NCBI GenBank assembly: GCA_002455275.1
Contig: DKKO01000002.1
Location: 1-34,153 of the forward strand
Length of the DNA: 34,153 nucleotides
Direction: 5' to 3'
DNA from: Candidatus Saccharibacteria bacterium UBA6664
GTDB lineage: Bacteria; Patescibacteriota; Saccharimonadia; Saccharimonadales; Saccharimonadaceae
Shown: one piece after another, positions 16,158 through 22,919 of the stretch
How the letters are laid out: each line of letters begins with the position of its first letter
How positions within the stretch are numbered: the first letter of the stretch is position 1
Position numbers and translations under genes: made by a program
The notes under the pieces: generated by a model
Told to the model about the DNA's origin: nothing
The model's database searches: none
The model's input: only the letters and a program-made list of their open reading frames with translations

Positions 16158-17031
16158 AAATTATACGTGCTCCCACTACCATAGCAATCACGAGATATAC
16201 CCACAGTGGCGCTAGTAGCACGTAGCGGGTACCGCGAGAAACCTTGTCGAGATATTCAGTAGTTACATCTACTTTGTACAGGCCAAACCATGGAGCCTCC
16301 GTCCAAGTAAGAGGTAGTTTGCGGGTTGTTTCTGGGAGCACAACGTATTCACGTTTTATTTCTGCTTTTCGCGCGCCAAATACATCATATACTTGCAGGG
16401 TATTCGTCGCTACAAAATCTGCATTACCATCGTTAGTAATACGGTGCACTGCTGTGAGTGGTGGTCGTAGCTGGAAAAATGCTACCTCTGGGCTTTCGGC
16501 GCTCCCCTTCATCTTGAACGTGCCAGATACGGTCAGATACATGATAGAGCCGACACGCTTTTTTCGTGCAATTGACGTTGAGTCTGTTGAATCTTTCACC
16601 TGTGTTTCGGCAAACAGCACGCCATAGTGTCCACCTGGCGTGGCATTTCGCGGCACACGAACAGTATAAGGCACCTTGAGTGACTTACCTGCCTTGATAG
16701 TAAATGTCGCTGTGTCAAATTGCACCCACTGATACGCGTTTGCGTTGGGTGCCTCTGCTGTAAAGTTGGCAGTGTAGTCTTCGTTGGTGACTGAGTATGG
16801 TCGAGCATACAGATTGAACGTGTAATCAGTCGCGCCATCGTTCACGACAGTTAGCTCTAGTTGCTTCACGTCGCCTGGGTCAAGCTGTAAACGCTGGCCG
16901 GCTGGTGAAAGCGTAATACTCTCGCGCACCGTATCGTCGTTTGCTGCGTAGCTTGCCCGAGTGCCCGTTACTGCTAAAGCCATAGCAAACATCGCGGCAA
17001 GTAGTATGTGTCGTTTTACAGAGTACCTCAT
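16126..17031 (-). CDS. DUF916-like (WxL-interacting type) surface protein
   Basis: 301 residues. A signal peptide (ILLAAMFAMALAVTGTRASYA) is followed by a first domain of the DUF916 pattern: ITLSPAGQRLQLDPGDVKQL, then VVNDGATDYTFNLYARPYS and PRNATPGGHYGVLFAETQ. A second beta domain follows, then a C-terminal membrane helix (VYLVIAMVVGARIIYAL) with basic end QRKKLR. The order signal, two beta domains, anchor and basic tail is that of WxL-interacting proteins. It sits right after the WxL-like secreted protein gene at 17127 and has its own extended -10 nine nt before the ATG. Confidence 0.8.
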   Translation of the reverse strand: MRYSVKRHILLAAMFAMALAVTGTRASYAANDDTVRESITLSPAGQRLQLDPGDVKQLELTVVNDGATDYTFNLYARPYSVTNEDYTANFTAEAPNANAYQWVQFDTATFTIKAGKSLKVPYTVRVPRNATPGGHYGVLFAETQVKDSTDSTSIARKKRVGSIMYLTVSGTFKMKGSAESPEVAFFQLRPPLTAVHRITNDGNADFVATNTLQVYDVFGARKAEIKREYVVLPETTRKLPLTWTEAPWFGLYKVDVTTEYLDKVSRGTRYVLLAPLWVYLVIAMVVGARIIYALSQRKKLR

Positions 17032-17040
17032 GCTGGCATT

Positions 17041-17049
17041 ATTATAGCA
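17041..17049 (-). promoter_or_regulatory. Extended -10 box of the 16126 gene, leaderless type
   Basis: TGCTATAAT on the minus strand, nine nt before the ATG at 17031. It sits just downstream of the terminator of the 17127 gene. Confidence 0.6.
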
Positions 17050-17074
17050 CTAATGCTTAGTGCGAACGAGAGCC

Positions 17075-17110
17075 AAAAAAAGAAATAGCGGCCTATCTAG
17101 ACCGCTATTT
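17075..17110 (-). terminator. Strong Rho-independent terminator of the WxL-like gene
   Basis: AAATAGCGG and CCGCTATTT form a nine-pair stem with a ten-base loop, followed on the minus strand by C and seven T. This separates the abundant-type secreted gene from the 16126 operon. Confidence 0.9.
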
Positions 17111-17126
17111 ATCTAAGACAGAAAGA

Positions 17127-17771
17127 CTAGTTTGTAGTTGCTGTATACGTAACCGTGTCAGTGTATACACCTGTTGGCAGTGAAGTGTTAACCTTTACAC
17201 CGTACCAGAAGGTAGTTACATCAGCAGATGCTGTAGTAGTTGTGTCACGCAATTTTACAGGTGAAGCACTGCTTGGAACACCTGCCCAGAGTGAGGTGCT
17301 TGAAGCATTGCTGTTTTCAGCGCTGTAGCTTGCGTCAAAACCGTTTGTTACGATATCTGCGGTACCGCTAGCGAGCGCGAAGCCCCAAGTGTTCGCAGCA
17401 AGTGCTGTTGGCGTGCCAACCGTACCGGCGTGTGCAGTGATGTTATTCGCACCGTTCACCAAGCTAGTAGTTGTGTCACTGTTAGCAAGGTAAAGCTCGT
17501 AACCAGTTGCATTGTTCGTACTCACTTCAATGTCGTCGCTACCGCTACTTACTACACCGCCTGCAGTAGGCGTAAGGCTCAAGTCAACCTGACCAGCGTC
17601 ACCAGCTGGTGGGTTGTTTGACGCAATCGAAATAACTGCGTTGATAGTCGCGTTAATTGTTGTGGTAGTTGTGTCGCTTACCGCTCCGGCAACCGCTGGA
17701 GATACAGCCACCGCCAATGCAGCCATACCAATCGCAGCAGACTTAAAAGCTTGTCGCTTCAGAATCGCCAT
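17127..17771 (-). CDS. Small WxL-like secreted surface protein
   Basis: About 214 residues from the ATG at 17771. An earlier in-frame start at 17816 is unlikely because the -10 box of its promoter covers it. A signal peptide (FKSAAIGMAALAVAVSPAVAGA) is followed by a Thr/Ser/Asn-rich beta protein. It contains ANTWGFALASG, WYGVKVNTSLPTG and the end VYTDTVTYTATTN. That end resembles the GTYTATLTWTLT end of WxL domains but lacks the Trp, so this is a distant relative at best. Promoter TTGACA-17-TATCAT, SD GAAAGGT and a strong terminator make it a monocistronic, probably abundant protein. It may be the major surface subunit recognised by the adjacent DUF916-like proteins. Confidence 0.8.
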   Translation of the reverse strand: MAILKRQAFKSAAIGMAALAVAVSPAVAGAVSDTTTTTINATINAVISIASNNPPAGDAGQVDLSLTPTAGGVVSSGSDDIEVSTNNATGYELYLANSDTTTSLVNGANNITAHAGTVGTPTALAANTWGFALASGTADIVTNGFDASYSAENSNASSTSLWAGVPSSASPVKLRDTTTTASADVTTFWYGVKVNTSLPTGVYTDTVTYTATTN

Positions 17772-17815
17772 AATGTTAGATACCTTTCTTATTTGTCTTA
17801 GACATATCTGCTGCA

Positions 17816-17844
17816 ATGATAGCAGGACATGATGCTTATGTCAA
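17816..17844 (-). promoter_or_regulatory. Consensus promoter of the WxL-like gene
   Basis: TTGACA (perfect), 17 nt, TATCAT on the minus strand. The leader of about 38 nt contains the 11-base palindrome TGTCTAAGACA and then the SD before the ATG at 17771. It is the best promoter in the window. Confidence 0.85.
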
Positions 17845-17857
17845 TGCACATTTTTTG

Positions 17858-18823
17858 CTACGTTTGGCATGTTTCACAGAGGTGAGTTCCGCGCCCTGCA
17901 TGGCGCATCTTGCTTATGGTATTGCCGCATCGTGGGCAGGCCAAGCCGTCCCGTCGAAACACACGTGCAAAATCCATATAGCTACCCCTTTTACCTTCGG
18001 CATTTACATAATTTCGGTCGGTTGAGCCACCTTTTTCAATCGCAAGGTTCATTACCGCGCGAAGTTCTTCGTAGAGCTTCGTAAATTCAGCCGTTGAAAT
18101 ACTTGCCACTTTTCGTCGTGGGTCAATTTTTGCGCCCCACAAGCTTTCGTCGGCATAAATATTCCCTACTCCTGCTATTACTGTCTGATCTAGTAGCGCC
18201 GCCTTTATGGAGGTATTCGAGCGCCGCTTGAAACGTTCGCTAAATTGCTTGGCGGTGAAATCATCCTCGAGCGGTTCTGGCCCAACCCGCTTCATAAAGT
18301 CTATTTCAGGTACCTCTAAAGTAGCGAAGAGCTTCATCCAGCCAAACTTTCGTTGATCATTGAAAAACAATTTGCTTGTATCAGTAAACTCTACAATCAC
18401 GCGCGTGCTTTTATCCGGCAACTCGCCAATCAAGCTATCATTTGGATGCCCAGCACCGAAGCGCGTAGAAGCCCTGTTCGACTCACCTACACGAGTGCCT
18501 CGCACGAGCTTTAGGGGGTGGGGCGAGGGTTCTGAATTCACTTCAGAACCAAGCGGAGGGGTGTGCCCCTCCTGTATGAACACCAGTTGGCCAGTCATTT
18601 TTAGGTGGATCGCTAAAGTGTGGTTGGTTGAAAGCTCAATTAGTAAGACCTTGGCACGCCGTTTTATGGCAGTTACCCTAGCGCCGATGACAAATTCATC
18701 AACATCACTTTTCGCGTTCGGAAAGCTCTTTGGCCAATCATGCCACGTTTTAGCAATGATTTTGCCAACCAAAAGTTTTTCAAGCCCACGTTTGACTGTT
18801 TCTACCTCGGGAAGCTCAGGCAT
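17858..18823 (-). CDS. mutM: Formamidopyrimidine-DNA glycosylase with an inserted segment
   Basis: 321 residues against about 270-290 usual. It removes 8-oxoguanine and other oxidised purines and cuts the abasic site. Catalytic P2 and E3 are in MPELPEVETV, and Lys is in the KRRAKVLL strand. HLKMTGQL, FNDQRKFGW, the H2TH segment (GVGNIYADESLWG) and a C-terminal zinc finger (CPRCG ... CETC) are intact, so it should be active. Residues ~87-120 (18464-18565) look inserted between two strands and are encoded by palindromic DNA. The start overlaps the HAD gene stop by eight bases, so the two are probably one transcript. Confidence 0.93.
   Translation of the reverse strand: MPELPEVETVKRGLEKLLVGKIIAKTWHDWPKSFPNAKSDVDEFVIGARVTAIKRRAKVLLIELSTNHTLAIHLKMTGQLVFIQEGHTPPLGSEVNSEPSPHPLKLVRGTRVGESNRASTRFGAGHPNDSLIGELPDKSTRVIVEFTDTSKLFFNDQRKFGWMKLFATLEVPEIDFMKRVGPEPLEDDFTAKQFSERFKRRSNTSIKAALLDQTVIAGVGNIYADESLWGAKIDPRRKVASISTAEFTKLYEELRAVMNLAIEKGGSTDRNYVNAEGKRGSYMDFARVFRRDGLACPRCGNTISKMRHAGRGTHLCETCQT
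18464..18572. repeat. In-frame palindromic insertion inside mutM
   Basis: Two perfect inverted repeats lie almost side by side: GGTTCTGAA/TTCAGAACC (18528-18550, five-base loop) and GGAGGGG/CCCCTCC (18555-18572, four-base loop). A third, GTGC/GCAC, is at 18495-18505, and a G-rich run lies between. The segment is translated without a frameshift as a Pro/Ser/Arg-rich loop. Confidence 0.6.
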
Positions 18824-19388
18824 GAGACGCTAAAAATTCGCCTAAGTCTTGCTGAACCTGCTGGTTACTCGTAAACAGCACCGCGTTCATACCAGCAAGC
18901 TTGGCACCTTCGATATTTGATATCAAATCATCTACCATTACCGTTTCGTCCGCCGCAACTCCGAGTTGCGACACCACTGCATCAAACGCCTGCACCGCTG
19001 GCTTGGTAACACCAATTTCAGATGACAGCACAAAAGCATCAAACAACTCTTCGCGCTCTTGCTCAGTAAATAACTGCTGCATTATGCCCTGCCCCACATT
19101 ACTCAATAGCCCCAGTTTGTACTGTGGCTTCAACGACTCGACGTAGCTAAACAGTTCGTCATTGCGCGAAAACTGCCGTCTATCGACATCTTTTACCGCG
19201 TCGATTGATACACCGCCAATTTCAGCAACTGCCTGATAGTACTCGTCTCGAGTTAAAAAGCCATGATCTATCGCGTGAATAACATCTTGAAGCTTATGAA
19301 AATCCTCGGGTTTTACAAGGTCATACAGCATCTGCGCGTTGTCGCGATACAACACACCAAAACAATCAAAAACTATTGCTTGTACCAT
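18816..19388 (-). CDS. HAD-superfamily protein (copy 1), lacks the +2 aspartate
   Basis: 190 residues of HAD subfamily IA layout. Motif I is AIVFDCFGVLY with nucleophile Asp8; an alpha-helical cap follows at about 20-85, then motif II LGLLSNVG (Ser/Thr site), the GVTKPA lysine and the acidic motif IV VMVDDLISN. In phosphatases the residue two positions after the nucleophile is Asp; here it is Phe, so ordinary phosphatase chemistry is doubtful. It shares this with the copies at 22920 and 23842. It is transcribed from a TATACT box six nt before the ATG and runs on into mutM. Confidence 0.85.
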   Translation of the reverse strand: MVQAIVFDCFGVLYRDNAQMLYDLVKPEDFHKLQDVIHAIDHGFLTRDEYYQAVAEIGGVSIDAVKDVDRRQFSRNDELFSYVESLKPQYKLGLLSNVGQGIMQQLFTEQEREELFDAFVLSSEIGVTKPAVQAFDAVVSQLGVAADETVMVDDLISNIEGAKLAGMNAVLFTSNQQVQQDLGEFLASHA

Positions 19389-19394
19389 GCCTCT

Positions 19395-19400
19395 AGTATA
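19395..19400 (-). promoter_or_regulatory. -10 box of HAD copy 1, leaderless type
   Basis: TATACT on the minus strand, six nt before the ATG at 19388. The region AGAGGC between them is too close to act as a normal SD. Confidence 0.5.
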
Positions 19401-19423
19401 CGGGCTTTTTAGAAGAAAAAGTA

Positions 19424-20050
19424 CTAATAGCGAAAGTTGATTGGTGTACGGAATGGAGCAAGGTCTTCAGAACCTGGAATCTGTGCCCTAAACAACGCCG
19501 ATAGTTGCTCTTTGCTTGCGTCGAGTGAACCTGGTGAACCACCACAGGTTGAGGTCCACAGAGTTTTGACCTCGTCACCGTTTGTCATAACTGAAAATTC
19601 GTATACATAGCCAACCGCACAAATTCCACGGAGGTCATTTTTTGCGTCGTCTTCTGGCACAGTACCCTTCATCATGTTTGCTTTATCAAGGGCATACACG
19701 AATTGTTCATAGGCCGCAGTGGTGTTGTCGAGTTTCTTGCCCCGTATACGAGTTTCTCCGTAACCACGGTACACTCCCATATCGCGTTCGTCTGGCGATA
19801 CAGTAATTTTATAGCTGGTAAAGGTTTCATCGGCGGTAATCGGACCTCGTACGGTCATACTGACGCTCTGCTCCATGTTGATTTTCAGTAGCGCATCACG
19901 CCCACGATTTGTTACTTCGGTAGTTTGCGTAGCTGAATTACCACCACTAAAAACAGCACGACCAGCAGCTACAATAGCAGCTACAAGCAGTACTACGACG
20001 ATTACAATGACAAGCAAGGGTAAAATCCTTGCACCGTTACTCCGTTGCAT
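19424..20050 (-). CDS. Membrane-anchored protein of unknown function
   Basis: 208 residues with one N-terminal membrane helix (about 9-31, LPLLVIVIVVVLLVAAIVAAG) and an outer domain. The outer domain contains SMTVRGPITADETFTSYKI, then YGETRIRGKKLDNTTAAYEQF (shortened) and two cysteines (RGICAVGY and TSTCGGSPG) that may form a disulfide. I do not recognise the family. An extended -10 box lies six nt before the ATG. It lies between tatC and HAD copy 1 but is probably its own unit. Confidence 0.8.
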   Translation of the reverse strand: MQRSNGARILPLLVIVIVVVLLVAAIVAAGRAVFSGGNSATQTTEVTNRGRDALLKINMEQSVSMTVRGPITADETFTSYKITVSPDERDMGVYRGYGETRIRGKKLDNTTAAYEQFVYALDKANMMKGTVPEDDAKNDLRGICAVGYVYEFSVMTNGDEVKTLWTSTCGGSPGSLDASKEQLSALFRAQIPGSEDLAPFRTPINFRY

Positions 20051-20056
20051 AATTCT

Positions 20057-20065
20057 ATTGTATCA
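20057..20065 (-). promoter_or_regulatory. Extended -10 box of the 19424 gene, leaderless type
   Basis: TGATACAAT on the minus strand, six nt before the ATG at 20050. The same nonamer and spacing recur at 22922-22930. Confidence 0.6.
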
Positions 20066-20076
20066 TGTTTAAGCTT

Positions 20077-21201
20077 TTATGTCAATGATTTTCGTTGATA
20101 CGTCGGGACACCCGGGCGCCGAGGCATACTCATACCGTCTACCGAGCGTACTCGCCCCTGTGGCCGAACGCTATGCGCCGGTGTTACGGCATGCTCGCGT
20201 TTCACTGCTGCGGCCATAGGTGTTATCGAATCAATCGTTCTCGCACGAGCGTGAATCTGTGGTCGAAGCCGCTGGACAGATTGTGTACTTGGTGATGGCT
20301 GAATATCACTAAACCGCTTCACTTTTGGCTTAGTTACCACAGTTGCAGCTACCGGGTGAGGAGCTGTGCTCGATCGAGTAACTGGCTGAATCGCCGTTAC
20401 TACTGGTTGTTTTGCTACTGGTCGTGCATCGTCTTTGGTTTTTACTTGTTGCTTCTTTGCGGTTTTCCTGGCTCGACGATTCATGTTGAAGACAGCTATT
20501 ACACCCAGTTGGTAAATTACGATTATAGGTCCAGCGACCATCGCTTGGTTCACAGCATCTGGCGTAGGAGTAATCATGGCTGCAACAATAAACGATCCCG
20601 CTATCACATAGCGTTGAGAGTTTAACAAACCACCCTTCTGAATCGGCGAAATCCAGTTCCAAAATAGCAGTATAAGTGGTAATTGAAATAGAAGCCCGAG
20701 ACCTGCCACATACGCCATAAAGAAGTTGAGGTATGAATCGGCCGTCAGGCTTGCTTCTACGTAGTCACCTGCAAAGGTGTTAAGGAAGTGAATTGCCGAA
20801 GGTACGGCGACAAAATAACCGAACAAAACTCCTGAGCACATCAGCACCGTGGCGACTAAAAACACCGGTACCGAATAGCGGCGAGCCTTTGCTGGCAAGG
20901 TTGGCTTTACGAATTGATACACCTGAAACAATAAAAATGGCATCACTACCACTGCTGCAGCATACATGGTTACTGAGAAAATGAAGTTGAAACCACCCGT
21001 TGGATTAAGATAAATTAGTTTTTGATGCCCGATGGGACTTAGTACAACTTCAATCAATACATCACGTATAGCGTACGCAATGAGACTTAAAACGAAAAAC
21101 ACACCCGCAACCAGAAACAAGCGGGTGCGTAATTCTTTTACGTGGTCACCAAAAGTGTTAGCAACCTGTTTGGTAGTTTTACGACTTTGATTCGTCGACA
21201 T
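20077..21201 (-). CDS. tatC: Sec-independent translocase subunit TatC with a long basic tail
   Basis: 374 residues from ATG 21201; a GTG at 21231 would add ten. TatC receives folded, twin-arginine-tagged substrates. The N-terminus has the family motif DHVKELRTRL with the conserved Glu. Six membrane segments occupy about residues 28-240, including FQVYQFVKPTLPAKARRYS, the usual loop with Pro and charged residues. At the site where many TatC have FExP there is FQLP. After the last segment a basic, Pro-rich, probably disordered tail of ~134 residues begins at MNRRARKTAKK. The gene overlaps the end of tatA by 23 bases, one operon. Confidence 0.93.
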   Translation of the reverse strand: MSTNQSRKTTKQVANTFGDHVKELRTRLFLVAGVFFVLSLIAYAIRDVLIEVVLSPIGHQKLIYLNPTGGFNFIFSVTMYAAAVVVMPFLLFQVYQFVKPTLPAKARRYSVPVFLVATVLMCSGVLFGYFVAVPSAIHFLNTFAGDYVEASLTADSYLNFFMAYVAGLGLLFQLPLILLFWNWISPIQKGGLLNSQRYVIAGSFIVAAMITPTPDAVNQAMVAGPIIVIYQLGVIAVFNMNRRARKTAKKQQVKTKDDARPVAKQPVVTAIQPVTRSSTAPHPVAATVVTKPKVKRFSDIQPSPSTQSVQRLRPQIHARARTIDSITPMAAAVKREHAVTPAHSVRPQGRVRSVDGMSMPRRPGVPTYQRKSLT

Positions 21202-21397
21202 CTTTTGACTCTGTCGACTTAGATTTATCACCGGTACCTTCGTCGAGGCCCTTTTTCAGCTCACCCGCAGACTGCCCAATACTACGTGCCAACTTTGGAA
21301 GTTTGGTTGCACCAAACAATAGTAGCAAAATCACCAAAATAAGTAGTAGTTCTGGCGTACCAAGACCTAAGATATCTCCTAGTGTCGTTACTTGCAT
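21179..21397 (-). CDS. tatA: Sec-independent translocase subunit TatA
   Basis: 72 residues. A short N-terminus (GLGTPELLLILVILLLLFG) is followed by the hinge G-A-T-K-L-P, the amphipathic helix KLARSIGQSAGELKKGLDEG and a polar, acidic tail: the TatA layout. It forms the pore-like assembly with TatC. No tatB is seen, so this is a minimal TatAC system. A strong SD (AAGGGGAG) precedes the ATG by about 7 nt, which contrasts with the leaderless housekeeping genes. Confidence 0.94.
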   Translation of the reverse strand: MQVTTLGDILGLGTPELLLILVILLLLFGATKLPKLARSIGQSAGELKKGLDEGTGDKSKSTESKDVDESKS

Positions 21398-21445
21398 GTT
21401 TTTCTCCCCTTTATGTTCTGCCTTTTATAGTAGCGGTATCAAGCA

Positions 21446-21470
21446 CAAAAAACAAGAGCAGTATGGCTCT
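21446..21470 (-). terminator. Terminator of the small 21504 gene
   Basis: AGAGC and GCTCT pair around a six-base loop, followed by TG and T6 on the minus strand. The stem is short, so strength is moderate. It separates the small gene from tatA. Confidence 0.6.
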
Positions 21471-21503
21471 CAATTCCATACATTCGTATCTTAGGTTAAA
21501 AAC

Positions 21504-21707
21504 CTACGAAGTCTTGCTGCTTTCCCTACCACCGCCGTATGAGCCACTGCCAAAGCCTGAGCTTACTGCTCGTTGCTTGCCGTAGCCGTTCAGGGCGCCC
21601 ATTATCGAGGCAAATCCTGTTAGCGCCAATAGACCAATACCAACGTGCTGCAAGAACGTGGTTCGATCCATTTCCTTTTCTAGTAGGGTACTTATTTGAT
21701 TTTTCAT
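21504..21707 (-). CDS. Small membrane protein with a Tat-signal-like N-terminus
   Basis: 67 residues. The segment MDRTTFLQHVGIGLLALTGFASIMGAL resembles a Tat signal/anchor (consensus S-R-R-x-F-L-K), but the second arginine is Thr. A Gly/Ser-rich C-terminus follows (SSGFGSGSYGGGRESS). It sits immediately upstream of tatA. Start is either 21707 or the internal ATG 12 codons later, which has AAAGGA just ahead. It could be a small membrane partner or a remnant of a Tat substrate; the function is unknown. Confidence 0.6.
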   Translation of the reverse strand: MKNQISTLLEKEMDRTTFLQHVGIGLLALTGFASIMGALNGYGKQRAVSSGFGSGSYGGGRESSKTS

Positions 21708-21795
21708 TTTTTTTATTTTTAATTAACCCTTATACACCAGATAATACGCTAGTGCTTTATGCCTTGTCAACAACATTTTGGTATTTTTCTGCTTA

Positions 21796-21804
21796 TGGTA
21801 GAAT
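21796..21804 (+). promoter_or_regulatory. Extended -10 box of the 21812 gene, leaderless type
   Basis: TGGTAGAAT, seven nt before the ATG at 21812. It is the only plus-strand gene in this part of the window and has no SD. Confidence 0.5.
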
Positions 21805-21811
21805 GATACCA

Positions 21812-22036
21812 ATGAACACACACAACCTCACCTACTTTGCAGAAAGCAGCGATTACGGATGTGATACCTACGGTTCTGGCGGTTACAACGAAAATAGTTG
21901 TACCTCAGTCGGAAGCCCTGACACGGGTGTAGCTCCGCTGTATGGCAACATGTATTTCGTAGGTGGCGGTGTCTTGGTTATTATCGCGGCAGTACTGGCC
22001 GTTAGTCTTCTTGTTCGAAAAAAGCGAAAATCATAA
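21812..22036 (+). CDS. Small surface protein with SPDTG sortase-like tail
   Basis: 74 residues, read from the ATG at 21812 inside a longer open frame. There is no classic signal peptide. A short Gly/Tyr/Ser/Asn-rich region with two cysteines (YGCDTYGSGGY and ENSCTSVG) is followed by SPDTG, an 18-residue membrane helix (YFVGGGVLVIIAAVLAVSLL) and the basic end RKKRKS. That order (Pro-x-Thr-Gly, helix, basic tail) is the layout of LPxTG sorting signals, with Ser in place of Leu. The start can only be inferred because no SD is present. The stop overlaps the convergent gene at 22031. Confidence 0.55.
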   Translation: MNTHNLTYFAESSDYGCDTYGSGGYNENSCTSVGSPDTGVAPLYGNMYFVGGGVLVIIAAVLAVSLLVRKKRKS

Positions 22037-22915
22037 TTTGTGCTGCTGTTGGCCGGCAAATAATTCTTCGATTAACTGATGAATTGGGCGATAATCGCTG
22101 AATTCAAAATCTTTTATTTCACCCAATCGTTCAGGGCGAATGCACACAATCGTCACCGGGATGCGCTCATTGTTGTGGCGATTCACTACTGTTATATAAT
22201 CTTCTTCATCAGCTTTTAGCAGTTCGTCGTCCGTAATCCTTCCCTCTTTTACCAAGTCTTCTAGGCGGTAGCGAAAGGCGCTGGGAGTCTTACAGTCGAT
22301 ATTAAGCTGGTTACGCGTTTTGGCATTGGTGATAATCATATCGATTCCCAGAGCGTCATCTGTACGGCTGGTCATACGCGCTTCGTAATTCAGCTGACGA
22401 GCCGCTAGATACACAGCTATCTCACGTGATAAGCCGCGCACAATCGCTTCGTACTGCTCGTCACTCAGCACACTCGCGCCAGCTTGCTTACTAAACTTTC
22501 GTATATCTGCATACAGCCGCTGGGCAAAGCCTGCTCTTTCATGCGGCGCGAGCGCCAGTACAGCATCAACAAAGGTATCGTTAAAATCTATCAGTTCAAA
22601 CAATCGCTTTTCACGATTGTGGTAGCCGTGCTTGTGCGCGTCCATTTGCGCTTGTGCACGAGCTGCTCGTGGTGCTTGCACTATTAGCAACGCCTGAAGC
22701 AACACGGCCTTTTCAGATGGCGCAGCGCTCTGCACCCTATATCGCAGCATTTCTATCGCACCATTTAGCCACTCGACATCCGCTGCTTTCCAACGACTAT
22801 CGGGCGCATCATGAAGCACCGTATACAAAATATGTTCAAGGTTGTCCGCACCCGTTTGTTTGTACGTTACGTTTGTTTTAGGCAAAAATCGCCGCCACCC
22901 TGCGCGAGTTTTCAT
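22031..22915 (-). CDS. Possible PD-(D/E)XK nuclease-fold protein
   Basis: 294 residues, soluble. A helical N-terminal half (LNGAIEMLRYRVQ; AFVDAVLALAPHERAGF-like) precedes a segment that fits the PD-(D/E)XK core: Glu165 in RGLSREIAVYL, Asp192 in LGIDMIIT and NIDCK, with Asp207 and Lys209. This motif is shared by restriction and repair nucleases, so a DNA-acting role is plausible but unproven. The ATG has an extended -10 box six nt upstream. Its stop lies near that of the convergent SPDTG gene. Confidence 0.7.
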   Translation of the reverse strand: MKTRAGWRRFLPKTNVTYKQTGADNLEHILYTVLHDAPDSRWKAADVEWLNGAIEMLRYRVQSAAPSEKAVLLQALLIVQAPRAARAQAQMDAHKHGYHNREKRLFELIDFNDTFVDAVLALAPHERAGFAQRLYADIRKFSKQAGASVLSDEQYEAIVRGLSREIAVYLAARQLNYEARMTSRTDDALGIDMIITNAKTRNQLNIDCKTPSAFRYRLEDLVKEGRITDDELLKADEEDYITVVNRHNNERIPVTIVCIRPERLGEIKDFEFSDYRPIHQLIEELFAGQQQHKL

Positions 22916-22919
22916 AGTG

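Noticed and set aside
17772..17816. Extra 15 codons before the ATG of the WxL-like gene
   Set aside because: The -10 box (17816-17821) covers the upstream start and the SD fits the ATG at 17771.
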